Positions 6,864 to 15,591 of a DNA stretch of 55,631 nt are shown piece by piece (within the stretch, counting starts at the first letter, position 1; every line of letters begins with the position of its first letter). Both the position numbers and the translations under genes were made by a program. The stretch spans positions 1 through 55,631 of the forward strand of contig CACGPQ010000005.1 in the NCBI GenBank assembly GCA_902574955.1, read 5' to 3'. Origin of the DNA: an uncultured Synechococcaceae cyanobacterium. GTDB taxonomy: Bacteria; Cyanobacteriota; Cyanobacteriia; PCC-6307; Cyanobiaceae. The notes under the pieces were generated by a model. The model saw nothing but the letters and a program-made list of their open reading frames with translations, made no database searches and was not told where the DNA came from.

Positions 6864-6953
6864 TTATCTCGCCTTCTTAAGTTTGATTTCTCTTCTGATA
6901 AGCAATGCTATAACTACAACACACATGTTCATTAGAAATACGTCTAATGGCAT
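6864..6953 (-). CDS. Possible 29-residue membrane peptide
   Basis: Minus-strand ATG at 6953 opens 29 codons: MPLDVFLMNMCVVVIALLIR then REIKLKKAR. One hydrophobic span with a positively charged end, which by the positive-inside rule would place the C-terminus in the cytoplasm. It directly precedes the 39-residue ORF, giving a possible two-peptide unit. Size alone makes it uncertain. Confidence 0.4.
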   Translation of the reverse strand: MPLDVFLMNMCVVVIALLIRREIKLKKAR

Positions 6954-7094
6954 TTAATAAAAAAGTCTCTACTTAATTAATAGCAAGATTTTTGATCTGC
7001 GAATCAAGAAATTATTACTAATATTTATTGGCTTAATAAAACGAATTTTAAAATTAAATTTATGCTTAAATATCTCAGAACTTTTAACTATTAA

Positions 7095-7397
7095 ATGGCT
7101 TATTCTGAAACAAGAATAGTAATAGGTGGTCTAGCCCATGTACCTTTTCTTATTTTTATAGCCAATTTTATAAAAGGTAAGTTTGGAATTAAAACTGAAG
7201 AGACAAAAGATACTGTAGTTAAAGAAGAGCCTGTTAAAATTATTGAGCTAAAAAATACCGTAGTTAAAGAAGTAAAAGCAGAAACTTTAAAGGAACTTTC
7301 AAATAAGCTGGATAATATTGAACAGAAGGCTGATGAGGTTTATGAAAAGGTAAAGAAGAAAAAAAAGGATAAGAAGAAGAAAAAAAAGAATAACTAA
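7095..7397 (+). CDS. 100-residue protein with membrane-like start and lysine-rich tail
   Basis: The N-terminus (MAYSETRIVIGGLAHVPFLI, then FIANFIKGKF) holds one hydrophobic segment around residues 9-26. The middle is made of TVVKEE/TVVKEV-like repeats, then a predicted coiled coil (LKELSNKLDNIEQKADEVYE), and the end is a run of lysines. It may anchor at the membrane and bind acidic partners or nucleic acid. The family is unrecognised. Its stop overlaps the convergent minus-strand gene by four bases. Confidence 0.65.
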   Translation: MAYSETRIVIGGLAHVPFLIFIANFIKGKFGIKTEETKDTVVKEEPVKIIELKNTVVKEVKAETLKELSNKLDNIEQKADEVYEKVKKKKKDKKKKKKNN

Positions 7398-7579
7398 ATT
7401 GAGATCCTATCAAGCAGCAATATATCTTTAGCTTGGATTGTATCACTCTTATCTTCATCTTCGGGGTCTTTATAAGATTCAATTTCAGCTTGAATTTTTC
7501 TCTTGTAAACACCTTTGATATAGTCAATTTCTCTACTCTCATTATTCAAGATTGAGAATGGTGATCTTTTTAAGTTCAT
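7394..7579 (-). CDS. 61-residue hypothetical protein
   Basis: Minus-strand ORF starting MNLKRSPFSILNNESREIDY, with a charged helical middle (GVYKRKIQAEIESYKDPEDE) and end DILLLDRISI. AGGAG lies seven bases before the start codon, a good ribosome binding site and the main reason to accept it. It is soluble and unrecognised. It lies downstream of the 45-residue ORF on the same strand, so the two may share a transcript. Confidence 0.6.
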   Translation of the reverse strand: MNLKRSPFSILNNESREIDYIKGVYKRKIQAEIESYKDPEDEDKSDTIQAKDILLLDRISI

Positions 7580-7602
7580 AACTTTCTCCTAATAAGTTTT
7601 GA

Positions 7603-7740
7603 TTAGCTCCAGTTCTTATCAGATTCAACAAAGCTATCCAAAGTTTGCTGATTCCTGATTTCTTCCTCAAGAAGTTCATTTTCTGATCTTTCTTCAATCT
7701 CAGATTTATGATCTTCTTTTAGAGTGAATTTGGTAGACAT
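7603..7740 (-). CDS. 45-residue acidic hypothetical protein
   Basis: Minus-strand ATG at 7740 opens 45 codons to TAA at 7605-7603: MSTKFTLKEDHKSEIEERSE, then NELLEEEIRNQQTLDSFVES and DKNWS. It is very acidic and likely one long helix. It sits 23 bases upstream of the 61-residue gene. No family is recognised. The biased helical composition suggests selection rather than chance. Confidence 0.5.
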   Translation of the reverse strand: MSTKFTLKEDHKSEIEERSENELLEEEIRNQQTLDSFVESDKNWS

Positions 7741-7862
7741 TTGCTCATTACGACTACAAACATGTTCTAACTAGTCAGGCAATCTATCCGACTAAAAAAT
7801 ATGTACGGTTTGAGGAACTCCCATATACGGATAAAGGATCAACAATTGAATTTGAATATGGT
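7737..7862 (+). other. Protein-like open frame without a start codon (possible gene remnant)
   Basis: A plus-strand frame reads AHYDYKHVLTSQAIYPTKKY, then VRFEELPYTDKGSTIEFEYG, stopping at TAA 7860-7862. The composition is strikingly protein-like for an intergenic region, but no ATG, GTG or TTG lies in frame after the stop at 7734-7736. It may be the tail of a decayed gene whose front was replaced by the minus-strand 45-residue ORF. The rest of 7741-7967 shows nothing else. Confidence 0.35.
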
Positions 7863-7967
7863 TAAAATGGGGAAAAATTCGCTTGGTTTTTTTCCTTTAA
7901 AAATCATCAGTAAAGGCAGAGCAATAATTATAAGACTTCCATCAATTAGTAAAAAAAATATTTAGAT

Positions 7968-8159
7968 TCATTTATCCATTACTTCGGGTCTATCCTTGTT
8001 AAGTGGGATCCCTTTTTTAATGGCCTCTTTTTTCATATCATCCATCGCTTTTCTGATTTTGTTGTAGTAGGCCAACTCTTCTGCATCATCAGAACCCAGA
8101 CCATAATTCATTGTCGCTGCAAGATAAATTCTCTGCATCCGGTATGACGATAGTGACAT
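7968..8159 (-). CDS. Small hypothetical protein (47-63 residues)
   Basis: The frame opens at 8159 (MSLSSYRMQRIYLAATMNYG); later starts at Met8 or Met17 are equally possible. The C-terminal part, DDAEELAYYNKIRKAMDDMK and KEAIKKGIPLNKDRPEVMDK, is a charged helix and looks genuinely coding. It is soluble and of no recognised family. It lies just beyond the tRNA-Thr gene and is read in the same direction. Confidence 0.5.
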   Translation of the reverse strand: MSLSSYRMQRIYLAATMNYGLGSDDAEELAYYNKIRKAMDDMKKEAIKKGIPLNKDRPEVMDK

Positions 8160-8185
8160 TACTGAAGACGATCTATCCCCGCGAG

Positions 8186-8257
<72 letters not shown>

Positions 8258-8267
8258 AATTTTAAAG

Positions 8268-8349
8268 TGGGCCGGGTTGGATTTGAACCAACGTAGGCAG
8301 AGCCAGCGGATTTACAGTCCGCCCCCTTTAACCACTCGGGCACCGACCC
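8268..8349 (-). tRNA. trnY-GUA: tRNA-Tyr (anticodon GTA)
   Basis: The 82-base minus-strand molecule has acceptor GGGTCGG pairing with CCGGCCC, discriminator A, anticodon loop CTGTAAA between GCGGA and TCCGC, a long variable arm (typical of class II bacterial tRNA-Tyr) and T-arm GTTGGTTCAAATCCAAC. CCA is not encoded. It is transcribed ahead of tRNA-Thr. Confidence 0.97.
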
Positions 8350-8451
8350 CCACTATTTGAACTTATCAGTTAATGGACACTTTGTGTGAAATTGTTTTGG
8401 TTTTTTTGTTTCTTTCTAGATAGCATTTGTAAAGAAAACACTTTATTGATG

Positions 8452-8892
8452 ATGAATATTTTATTGATAAATGGACCAAATCTAAATCTTTTGGGCACAA
8501 GAGAACCTGAAATATATGGTAATAAAACATTGAGTGATATAGAAAGAGATTTAATTAAAGTTGCTAAAGAAAAAAGTATTAATCTTGAATGTTTTCAAAG
8601 TAATCACGAAGGAGAAATAGTAGATAAAATTCAGGAGTCTGTAAAAAGTATCCAAGGCATTCTTATAAATGCCGGCGCTTTTACTCATACCTCGATTTCT
8701 ATTCGTGATGCTTTAATTGGATCGAAAATTCCTTTTGTAGAGTTACATATTTCAAATATTTTTAGTAGAGAAGATTTTCGTAAAGAATCTTTTCTTACAG
8801 ATAAAGCTATAGGAATTATTAGTGGATTTGGCATATCAAGTTATTCCTTAGCTCTTGAAGGAATCATTGGATATTTAATTAGTAAGGATTAA
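8452..8892 (+). CDS. aroQ: 3-dehydroquinate dehydratase, type II
   Basis: AroQ removes water from 3-dehydroquinate in the shikimate pathway and works as a dodecamer in the cytosol. The 146-residue product begins with the hallmark [20 protein letters not shown], followed by YG with the catalytic tyrosine, [15 protein letters not shown], the catalytic-loop [19 protein letters not shown] with the active Asn, and VELHISN. The frame is open from a GTG at 8386 and has another ATG at 8449, but homologues start at the chosen Met. The stop is directly followed by the miaE start. Confidence 0.95.
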   Translation: MNILLINGPNLNLLGTREPEIYGNKTLSDIERDLIKVAKEKSINLECFQSNHEGEIVDKIQESVKSIQGILINAGAFTHTSISIRDALIGSKIPFVELHISNIFSREDFRKESFLTDKAIGIISGFGISSYSLALEGIIGYLISKD

Positions 8893-9501
8893 ATGCTAGT
8901 CGATTTTACAAGGCCCACTTCTCATATTAAATATTTATCGTCATTTACCTCAAATGAGTGGATTAAACTCGCATTATCTAATCCAATTGATATTCTTATT
9001 GACCATGCTCATTGTGAAAGAAAAGCAGCAGGAGTAGCTATTCAATTGATGTTTAGATATCCATCAGAACCAAATCTGGCAGAAGTTCTCAGTCCAATAG
9101 CGAGAGAGGAATTAGAGCATTTTGAAAAAATACTTTATTTTTTAAAGGATCTTGGACATTCTCTTGAGTCCTTAAAACCGCCTCCATATGGGGCTGAATT
9201 GTCCAAGAATATAAGAAAGGAAGAGCCCAATAGAATGCTTGATAGTTTCTTAATAGCAGGACTTATTGAAGCAAGAAGTCATGAAAGATTAAGCTTGCTT
9301 GCGCTTAATTCTGAAGATAAATCGTTTAAATCCCTTTATGAGTCTCTTCTTGAGAGTGAGGCAAGACATTTTGGAGTTTACTGGAAACTAGCGCAAACTA
9401 AATTCTCTAAAAATCAAACTTTCAAAAGGTTAGAGGAATTGTCTGAAATTGAGTCATCAATACTAGCTGAAACTTATGTATTGCCAAGGGTACACAGCTA
9501 A
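8893..9501 (+). CDS. miaE: tRNA 2-methylthio-N6-isopentenyladenosine hydroxylase MiaE
   Basis: MiaE is a diiron oxygenase that hydroxylates ms2i6A at position 37 of certain tRNAs. The 202-residue four-helix protein shows the ferritin-like ligands: Glu42 in HAHCERKAA, the EELEH group around 72-76, Glu126 in GLIEARSHER and the SEARH group around 155-159. The start ATG abuts the aroQ stop. The downstream cobI frame opens inside its last codons, and cobI probably initiates just after the stop. Confidence 0.92.
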   Translation: MLVDFTRPTSHIKYLSSFTSNEWIKLALSNPIDILIDHAHCERKAAGVAIQLMFRYPSEPNLAEVLSPIAREELEHFEKILYFLKDLGHSLESLKPPPYGAELSKNIRKEEPNRMLDSFLIAGLIEARSHERLSLLALNSEDKSFKSLYESLLESEARHFGVYWKLAQTKFSKNQTFKRLEELSEIESSILAETYVLPRVHS

Positions 9502-9517
9502 AGTTAATAAAATAAAA

Positions 9518-10273
9518 ATGATAATAAATAAGTTCTTAAGTTTACTTAATCGATATAAAACTGATTTACCAACATTCACCATCGTTGGTGTAGGACCTGG
9601 AGATCCATCGCTTTTAACAATTGCTGCTGTGGATGCAATAAAAAAAGCGAAAGTTATAGTTTTCCCAATATCGGATGATAATAAAAAGAGTTTCGCTGCG
9701 GAAATAGTCAAGAAATACACCAAATTTAAAAAAAATATTCCTATCATCTTTCCAATGGCTAGGAAGGATTTTGATCCAGATGAAATATGGTCTAATGCTG
9801 TAGAAAAAATTGTTAAATTTATACAAAATGGCGAATCAGTTGTTTTACTTTGTCTTGGAGATACTTCACTATTTGCAAGTTCTTCTAATATTTTGAGGTT
9901 AATAAAAAATAATCATGCTGAAATTATTACCAAAACAATACCTGGTATTTCCTCTATTTCAGCAGCAGCAGCTTTGAATGATTTTGATTTGGTAAAAAAA
10001 GGCGAGACATTGATCATCAAAGAATGCCCTTCTTCAGAATCTGAATTAACAACCCTAATTAGGGAAAGTAAGGCAAATAAAACGGTATTGGCAATTATGA
10101 AGGTTGGCAAAAGATGGAATTTAGTCAGGGAAATTTTAAAAAAAGAGGATATCATCAATACAACATTAATAGCTTTAAGTGTTGGGATGCCTGATCAAAT
10201 TATTAAATATGCATCACAATATAAAAAGAAATTTATGCCTTATTTTTCTTTGATTTTGATAAGGTTCGATTAA
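9518..10273 (+). CDS. cobI: Precorrin-2 C20-methyltransferase (corrin pathway)
   Basis: This SAM-dependent methyltransferase of cobalamin synthesis has the tetrapyrrole methylase fold: FTIVGVGPGDPSLLTIAAVD near the N-terminus, a GDTSLFASSS motif mid-protein and the TIPGISSISAAAA segment typical of the CobI/CbiL branch. The frame opens at 9476, but the ATG at 9518 is preferred because it avoids overlap with miaE and gives about 251 residues, a family-like length. The stop TAA shares a base with the next ATG, so translation is likely coupled to the DUF1823 gene. Confidence 0.88.
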   Translation: MIINKFLSLLNRYKTDLPTFTIVGVGPGDPSLLTIAAVDAIKKAKVIVFPISDDNKKSFAAEIVKKYTKFKKNIPIIFPMARKDFDPDEIWSNAVEKIVKFIQNGESVVLLCLGDTSLFASSSNILRLIKNNHAEIITKTIPGISSISAAAALNDFDLVKKGETLIIKECPSSESELTTLIRESKANKTVLAIMKVGKRWNLVREILKKEDIINTTLIALSVGMPDQIIKYASQYKKKFMPYFSLILIRFD

Positions 10274-10758
10274 TGTATAAAAAAGAAAAATTAGTTGAAA
10301 ATCAATTTACATGGCCAATATGTAAGGATCTATTATTTCTTGTTCTCGAAGATAAGGTTAGTGATGTTTTTGTTTGTGAATTGGTTTGGGAAAGACTTTT
10401 TTATACTAGACAACTCTCTATAAATGATTGGGCCTTTAGCGCATTAACTCCCTCTTATTGGTCAGAAAAATTTGAAAAAGCTCCTCAAATCATTTCAGAG
10501 CGACCAGCCTCAGTACATTTGACTCGATCAATTCCAAAAGACTATAAACAGGGATTGAAAAATTTTCTTAATTTTAAAGGTTATAAGATTAATGAACTCT
10601 ATCCAAGAAGAACTAGAAGAGCGACGGCAGTAAATTGGTTGATTTATTGGGCGATTGAAAATGATTGTTTTTCAAAAGATAGTGGATTAATGCCAAGTCC
10701 AAGTTCACCCCCTGTTAATCCAGTTAAAGGACATTTTGGCGATCCAGAAATTAAATAA
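10273..10758 (+). CDS. DUF1823 family protein
   Basis: This 161-residue protein of a cyanobacterial and plant family has no assigned role. Recognisable parts are VCELVWERLFYTRQLSINDW near the start, PSYWSEKF, RPASVHLTRSIPKDYKQ, and a basic segment YPRRTRRATAVNWLIYWA. The C-terminus is proline-rich (SPSSPPVNPVKGHFGDP). Its ATG overlaps the cobI stop (TAATG). der follows 74 bases on. The family assignment rests on recall of the WERL and RRTRRATA-like features. Confidence 0.75.
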   Translation: MYKKEKLVENQFTWPICKDLLFLVLEDKVSDVFVCELVWERLFYTRQLSINDWAFSALTPSYWSEKFEKAPQIISERPASVHLTRSIPKDYKQGLKNFLNFKGYKINELYPRRTRRATAVNWLIYWAIENDCFSKDSGLMPSPSSPPVNPVKGHFGDPEIK

Positions 10759-10832
10759 GTTTTTTTGAAAAAGGTAAATGATTTTATTAAAGGTATAGTT
10801 GTAATGGATACTACTTTCTTTGGAGAGAAGAA

Positions 10833-12206
10833 TTGATTCTTCCTACAATAGCAATTATCGGAAGACCTAACGTCGGGAAATCTACCTTAGTTAATCGTCT
10901 TTGCCAAAGTAATGATGCAATAGTATTTGATAAGCCTGGTGTTACAAGAGATAGAACTTATCAAAATGCTTCATGGGGAGGCAAGGAATTTCAAATAGTT
11001 GATACTGGAGGTTTAGTTTTTGATGATGATAGTGAATTTCTCCCAGAGATAAGGACACAAGTTTTCTTGGCTCTAGAAGAGGCTTCACTCGCGTTACTGG
11101 TGGTAGATGGGAATCAAGGCGTTACTGATGGTGATTTATCAATAGCAAAATGGTTAAGAAACTCAAGCTGTAAAACAATTGTTGCTGTTAATAAATGCGA
11201 ATCGACTACTCTAGGAATATCCCTAGCTTCGGAGTTCTGGAAATTAGGATTGGGCGAACCTAACCCTGTTTCGGCTATTCATGGTTCAGGTACTGGAGAT
11301 CTTTTAGATCTCGTTATTGGCGAACTCCCTGAAAATAATGTCCAGGATGATGAAGAAAAGATAATGATGTCAATTATTGGTAGGCCTAATGTTGGTAAAT
11401 CTAGTTTGTTAAATTCAATCTGTGGAGAAAAAAGAGCAATAGTTAGTGATATTAGTGGTACGACAACTGATTCAATAGATACGCTTATTAAAAAAGATGA
11501 TAATCATTGGAAAATTATTGATACTGCAGGGATTAGAAGAAAGAAAAATGTTAAATATGGCACTGAATTCTTTGGTATTAATAGGGCTTTTAAATCTATA
11601 GATAGAAGTGATGTTTGTGTTTTAGTTATAGATGCTATAGATGGAGTAACTGATCAAGACCAGAAGCTGGCTGGGCGCATAGAAGAACAAGGCAGAGCTT
11701 GCATAATTGTTGTTAATAAATGGGATCTTGTAGAAAAAAATAGTTCAACAATTTATCAAGTAGAAAAAGAACTTAGATCTAAACTTTATTTTTTACACTG
11801 GTCAAAAATGATTTTTATATCTGCCCTAACTGGTCAAAGAGTTGATAATATTTTTGAGCATGCTCTTAATGCTGTAAATCAACATAGAAGAAGAGTTACA
11901 ACATCTGTAGTTAATGAAGTACTTAAAGAATCAATCAGTTGGAAAAGTCCTCCAACGAAGAGAAGCGGCAAGCAAGGTAGGCTTTATTACGGTACTCAAG
12001 TAAAGAACAAACCTCCCACTTTTACTCTTTTTGTAAATGATCCTAAATTATTCGGAATAACTTATAGAAGATATATTGAAAAACAAATTAGAGTAAATTT
12101 AGGCTTTGAAGGCACACCCATCATTTTACTTTGGAGAGGGAAACAGCAAAGAGCTTTAAATAAAGAAGTCGAAAGAGAAAATATTGAGTTAATTCAAAAA
12201 GATTAA
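10833..12206 (+). CDS. der: Ribosome assembly GTPase Der (EngA)
   Basis: Der has two tandem GTPase domains and a KH-like domain and is needed for 50S ribosomal subunit maturation. Domain 1 has GRPNVGKST near residue 10, DTGG and NKCE. Domain 2 has GRPNVGKSS near 180, DTAG and NKWD. The C-terminal domain ends with [17 protein letters not shown]. At 457 residues the length is standard. The start is TTG 10833, with GGAGAG six bases before it; no ATG fits the conserved start of the G1 motif. The stop overlaps the next ATG by one base (TAATG). Confidence 0.96.
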   Translation: MILPTIAIIGRPNVGKSTLVNRLCQSNDAIVFDKPGVTRDRTYQNASWGGKEFQIVDTGGLVFDDDSEFLPEIRTQVFLALEEASLALLVVDGNQGVTDGDLSIAKWLRNSSCKTIVAVNKCESTTLGISLASEFWKLGLGEPNPVSAIHGSGTGDLLDLVIGELPENNVQDDEEKIMMSIIGRPNVGKSSLLNSICGEKRAIVSDISGTTTDSIDTLIKKDDNHWKIIDTAGIRRKKNVKYGTEFFGINRAFKSIDRSDVCVLVIDAIDGVTDQDQKLAGRIEEQGRACIIVVNKWDLVEKNSSTIYQVEKELRSKLYFLHWSKMIFISALTGQRVDNIFEHALNAVNQHRRRVTTSVVNEVLKESISWKSPPTKRSGKQGRLYYGTQVKNKPPTFTLFVNDPKLFGITYRRYIEKQIRVNLGFEGTPIILLWRGKQQRALNKEVERENIELIQKD

Positions 12207-13120
12207 TGAATTTGCTTACCAAATTTTCTGTTGGCCAATACGTTCATGGTAATAGAAGTTGGCTAAGAATTATAGATAGTAGATTAAAAATAATTATGGT
12301 AATGATATTTTTAATCACTCCAATTTGGGCAGGTCCAATATGGAGATTGAGTTTAGTTGGTTTTTTACTATTAATTACTTTTCTAAGTTTATTGCCATCT
12401 AGAGTATGGTGGCGATCATTATTTTTTCTCTCATGTTTGTCACTATTAGTTGGATGTATATCAATACTTGCCTCGTCTGATATTCAATCTCTTGATGGCT
12501 ACTTAAGAAATCCCAATGAGTTGGAAGTAGTACTGGAAAGCCAAAAAGAATGGAATATTTTGCAAATTCCTTCGCAGAAGATATGGTTTATTAATTTTGG
12601 TCCCTACAACTTATCAAGAAAAGCTTTTGAACTAGGAATAAAAACCTCCACTTTGATATTTACCGTTATTCATAGCGTAAATTTGATGCTTTTAACCACA
12701 TTGCAGGAAGATATTGTATGGGGATTAAGTTGGTTTATGTATCCCTTAAGAAAGATTGGATTGCCAACTAGTAAGTGGCTTTTTCAGTTGTTAATTGCAT
12801 TACGTTTTATTCCTCTAGTGCAGGAAGAACTTCAAAATATCATTAAATCAGTGTCAGTTAGATCAATTAATTTTCGAAATTTAGGATTAAAGAAATCATT
12901 TAATGTTTTGTTAATCTTAGTGGAAAGGTTATTTCAAAATATATTTCTGAGAATTGATCATGGAGCAGAATCATTACTCTCAAAGAAAAAAATTATTATA
13001 AAAACCAACAGATTTAGAACTCTTTATCCTTCAAAATCTCTCAATGTAATTGTTAATACATTATCGATTTGTTTTATTTGCATAGCAATTTTTCTTAGAA
13101 AACTGTATGGTGCATTATAA
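12206..13120 (+). CDS. ECF-type transporter transmembrane T subunit (CbiQ/EcfT)
   Basis: This 304-residue inner-membrane protein has about six hydrophobic segments and two family coupling motifs in the second half: ALRFIPLVQEELQNI and, further on, SVRSINFR (A-R-G-like positions with Ser replacing the common Ala-Arg-Gly). T subunits couple ATPases to vitamin- or metal-binding S components. No S component or ATPase lies nearby, so the cargo is unknown. It is co-directional with der (one-base overlap) and pipX (20 bases away). Confidence 0.82.
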   Translation: MNLLTKFSVGQYVHGNRSWLRIIDSRLKIIMVMIFLITPIWAGPIWRLSLVGFLLLITFLSLLPSRVWWRSLFFLSCLSLLVGCISILASSDIQSLDGYLRNPNELEVVLESQKEWNILQIPSQKIWFINFGPYNLSRKAFELGIKTSTLIFTVIHSVNLMLLTTLQEDIVWGLSWFMYPLRKIGLPTSKWLFQLLIALRFIPLVQEELQNIIKSVSVRSINFRNLGLKKSFNVLLILVERLFQNIFLRIDHGAESLLSKKKIIIKTNRFRTLYPSKSLNVIVNTLSICFICIAIFLRKLYGAL

Positions 13121-13139
13121 ATAACACAATATTTTAGGT

Positions 13140-13406
13140 TTGAGTTCTGAGCGTTATTTAAACCATCCAACATTTGGTATGTTGTACCAAGTTTCTCCTG
13201 GAAATGATGGGAGAGATATTTATGCGACTTTATACGCTCAAAAAATGTTCTTCTTGGTAGAAGTTCGACAGAGAGAAGTTTTTTTTGAAGTTATACCTTA
13301 TTTAGATGCTCGTAATCAGGCCGAATTAAACCTCCAAAAAGCAAGAAGAAAAGGATCTGAAGAACTATCTAAATGGGAGAATTTATTTACGCAAACTTTC
13401 TTATAA
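13140..13406 (+). CDS. pipX: PII-interacting protein X (NtcA co-activator)
   Basis: PipX shuttles between PII (GlnB) and the transcription factor NtcA and so links 2-oxoglutarate to nitrogen gene expression. The 88-residue product matches the family along its length: YLNHPTFGMLYQVSPG, then the Tudor-like ATLYAQKMFFLVEVRQRE, and the C-terminal helices ARNQAELNLQKARRKG ending in FTQTFL. Translation starts at TTG 13140. pipY follows after three bases, the conserved cyanobacterial pairing, so the two are almost certainly co-translated. Confidence 0.93.
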   Translation: MSSERYLNHPTFGMLYQVSPGNDGRDIYATLYAQKMFFLVEVRQREVFFEVIPYLDARNQAELNLQKARRKGSEELSKWENLFTQTFL

Positions 13407-13409
13407 AAG

Positions 13410-14045
13410 GTGAACCCTGCAAATTATTTAAAAATAAAAAATAAAATACCATCAAATGTAAATATTCTTGCGGTAAGTAAAGGATTTAAAAGTCAAGAAA
13501 TCAAGACTATTCAAAATATAGGTCAGAACGATTTTGGTGAAAGTAAGGTTCAGGAGGCGTTTGAAAAACAATTAACCTTAAAAGATCTTAAACAAATAAA
13601 TTGGCACTTTATTGGAAGAATACAAAGTAATAAAATAAGAAAAATAGTTCAAAATTTTAAATATATTCATTCAGTAGATTCATTTGAAAAGTTGCAAAAG
13701 ATTTCTAATATTTCACGTGAAGAAGAGAAAAATCCATTAATAATGTTGCAGGTTAAGTTAAGTGATGACCCTACTAAAGGAGGCTTTAATCCTGAATTTT
13801 TAATTTTGAAATGGAGAGAGATTCAAGAGTTGAAAAATATTTCATTAACTGGTTTGATGACTATCAATCCTAAAGGACTTAGCTCTAGAGAAAATTCAGG
13901 GTTGTTCAAAAAATGTCGTTCTCTCGCTGATTCTCTACAACTCCCAGATTGTTCCATGGGGATGTCAGGTGATTGGGAGGAAGCTATTGACGCTGGATCA
14001 ACGTGGTTAAGATTAGGATCATTGATTTTTGGAGCCAGATCTTAA
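13410..14045 (+). CDS. pipY: PLP-binding protein PipY (YggS/PLPBP family)
   Basis: PipY/PLPBP proteins bind pyridoxal phosphate without known catalysis and help keep PLP and amino acid pools balanced. The PLP lysine is Lys24 in LAVSKGFK. Other family marks are DFGESKVQE, NWHFIGRIQSNKIRKI, HSVDSF, GLMTINP and the phosphate-binding end MGMSGDWEEAI and STWLRLGSLIFG. The 211 residues start at GTG 13410, three bases after pipX. This pairing supports a shared role in nitrogen and PLP homeostasis, as known in other cyanobacteria. Confidence 0.93.
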   Translation: MNPANYLKIKNKIPSNVNILAVSKGFKSQEIKTIQNIGQNDFGESKVQEAFEKQLTLKDLKQINWHFIGRIQSNKIRKIVQNFKYIHSVDSFEKLQKISNISREEEKNPLIMLQVKLSDDPTKGGFNPEFLILKWREIQELKNISLTGLMTINPKGLSSRENSGLFKKCRSLADSLQLPDCSMGMSGDWEEAIDAGSTWLRLGSLIFGARS

Positions 14046-14144
14046 TTAGTTATTTTTTTATAAAAATCTTATCTATAAACTTGCAGTAAAGTTCAACTAA
14101 CGTTATTTAAGTATAGGTAGTTTATTCATTTAAAAAATGGATCT

Positions 14145-14173
14145 ATTACTCAAGGTTCTTAAACCTTAGTAAT
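14145..14173 (+). promoter_or_regulatory. Strong hairpin in the sepF leader
   Basis: ATTACT, one bulged C, AAGGTT, loop CTTA, then AACCTT and AGTAAT: 12 base pairs with a single bulge. It ends 22 bases before the sepF GTG. No T-run follows, so it is not a normal terminator. It could control translation of sepF, protect the transcript end, or bind a dimeric regulator as DNA. Confidence 0.6.
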
Positions 14174-14195
14174 CAATTTCAAGAGGATTTAAAAG

Positions 14196-14771
14196 GTGTC
14201 ACTTATTTCTAGATTAAAGGCAGTTGTTGCAGGTGATGAGTATCTCGACGATGATTTTGATGAGTTGGATTATGCTTCAGAGGATGAATTAAATGATATT
14301 AATAATTTCAAACAAAATCCAAAGAATGCAAATGCCCTTGCAAATTCAAATCCATTCGATTTTATGAATAACAACAGATCATCAAAAGTAGTTGGTATGC
14401 CTGGAATCTCAAATTCATCCTCAGAAGTAAGCTTAATGGAACCAAGAAGTTTTGATGAGATGCCTCAAGCCATACAAGCATTAAGAGAGAGAAAAACTGT
14501 AATTCTCAATTTAACTATGATGGATCCTGATCAAGCTCAACGAGCAGTTGATTTTATTGCTGGGGGCACATATGCAATTGATGGACATCAAGAGAGAGTG
14601 GGTGAAAGTATTTTTCTTTTTGCTCCAAGTTGTGTAAATGTAACTAGTTCTTCCCCAGAAGAAGCTTCTCCTTCTTCTGTGTCTACAGAAAACACACCAC
14701 AATATAGTTTGGGCAAAAATACCACTCCTGAACCAGCATGGGGTAATTCTAAATTAAGCGCTTATTCATGA
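14196..14771 (+). CDS. sepF: Cell division protein SepF
   Basis: SepF (Cdv2 in cyanobacteria) tethers FtsZ to the membrane at the division site. The 191-residue product has the membrane-binding N-terminal helix [13 protein letters not shown], an acidic disordered linker and the SepF core at about residues 85-150: [38 protein letters not shown], and [21 protein letters not shown] serine/proline-rich tail follows. It starts at GTG 14196, with AAGAGGA upstream. Its leader carries a strong hairpin. proC follows after seven bases. Confidence 0.93.
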   Translation: MSLISRLKAVVAGDEYLDDDFDELDYASEDELNDINNFKQNPKNANALANSNPFDFMNNNRSSKVVGMPGISNSSSEVSLMEPRSFDEMPQAIQALRERKTVILNLTMMDPDQAQRAVDFIAGGTYAIDGHQERVGESIFLFAPSCVNVTSSSPEEASPSSVSTENTPQYSLGKNTTPEPAWGNSKLSAYS

Positions 14772-14778
14772 TTAATCT

Positions 14779-15591
14779 GTGACAGATAAAATTGCGATTA
14801 TTGGTTTTGGAAATATTGCAAGTGCTATAGTTACCCCTCTATTAGATAACAAATTAATACAGCCAGAGAATGTTTTTTGTGTTGTAAAAACAGAAAAAAG
14901 TTTAGAAAACATAAAAAAAAATTATAAACATAATATAAACGTTTATAAAGCAGGTTCTAAAGAGTCAAAAATAATTTGGGATTGTCAATATAAACTTCTT
15001 TCGATAAAACCCCAACAATTAAATGATATAAGTGAGACCCATCATTTAAAAAATAAGGACAATTTAATAGTTTCAATTCTTGCCGGGGTTTCAATAAATA
15101 GACTTACTCAAAAGTTTCCTAATCATAAATGTGTGAGGGTGGTTACAAATATTCCAATAACTATTGGAAAAGGTTTAACAGGGATTTCTTGGGGAGAAGA
15201 AATTACAGAAGATCAGAAACAATTTACAAAAAAATTATTTGAAAATACTAGTAAAATTTATGAATTTACTGAAGATTACCTTGATATATTTTTAGCTTTA
15301 ACTTCATCTGGTCCTGCAATTATTGCTTTAATCATAGAAGCATTAAGTGATGGAGGATTAAGCGGGGGATTAACAAAAATAATTTCAGAGGAACTTGTTA
15401 TGGAAATGATACTAGGGACTATTTGTCTAATAAAGGAAAATAAACTTACTACTTCTGAGCTTAAAAATTTAGTAACCTCTCCAGGTGGAACAACCATTTC
15501 TGCTTTAAGGGTTTTAGAAAAAAAGAGTGTAAGGTCAGCATTAATGGAATCAATAGTTTCAGCTAGTAATAGAAGTAAGGAGTTTCGTTAG
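14779..15591 (+). CDS. proC: Pyrroline-5-carboxylate reductase
   Basis: ProC reduces pyrroline-5-carboxylate to proline with NAD(P)H. The 270-residue protein has the Rossmann start IAIIGFGNIASAI, the SIKPQQL loop, SILAGVSINRL, RVVTNIPITIGKG and, near the end, the family signature region LVTSPGGTTISALRVLE. It starts at GTG 14779, just after sepF. The pipX-pipY-sepF-proC order is typical of cyanobacteria and reflects the common yggS-sepF-proC neighbourhood. Its 3' end overlaps the convergent glycosyltransferase gene by four bases. Confidence 0.94.
   Translation: MTDKIAIIGFGNIASAIVTPLLDNKLIQPENVFCVVKTEKSLENIKKNYKHNINVYKAGSKESKIIWDCQYKLLSIKPQQLNDISETHHLKNKDNLIVSILAGVSINRLTQKFPNHKCVRVVTNIPITIGKGLTGISWGEEITEDQKQFTKKLFENTSKIYEFTEDYLDIFLALTSSGPAIIALIIEALSDGGLSGGLTKIISEELVMEMILGTICLIKENKLTTSELKNLVTSPGGTTISALRVLEKKSVRSALMESIVSASNRSKEFR

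Noticed and set aside
7801-7965. 54-residue plus-strand frame beginning MYGLRNSHIRIKD
   Set aside because: It overlaps the more protein-like frame in another register, is lysine/isoleucine-rich as expected for AT-rich noise, and has no ribosome site.
8386-8451. Extended N-terminus for aroQ
   Set aside because: The extra 22 residues are hydrophobic and cysteine-rich and unlike AroQ, whose homologues start at [10 protein letters not shown].
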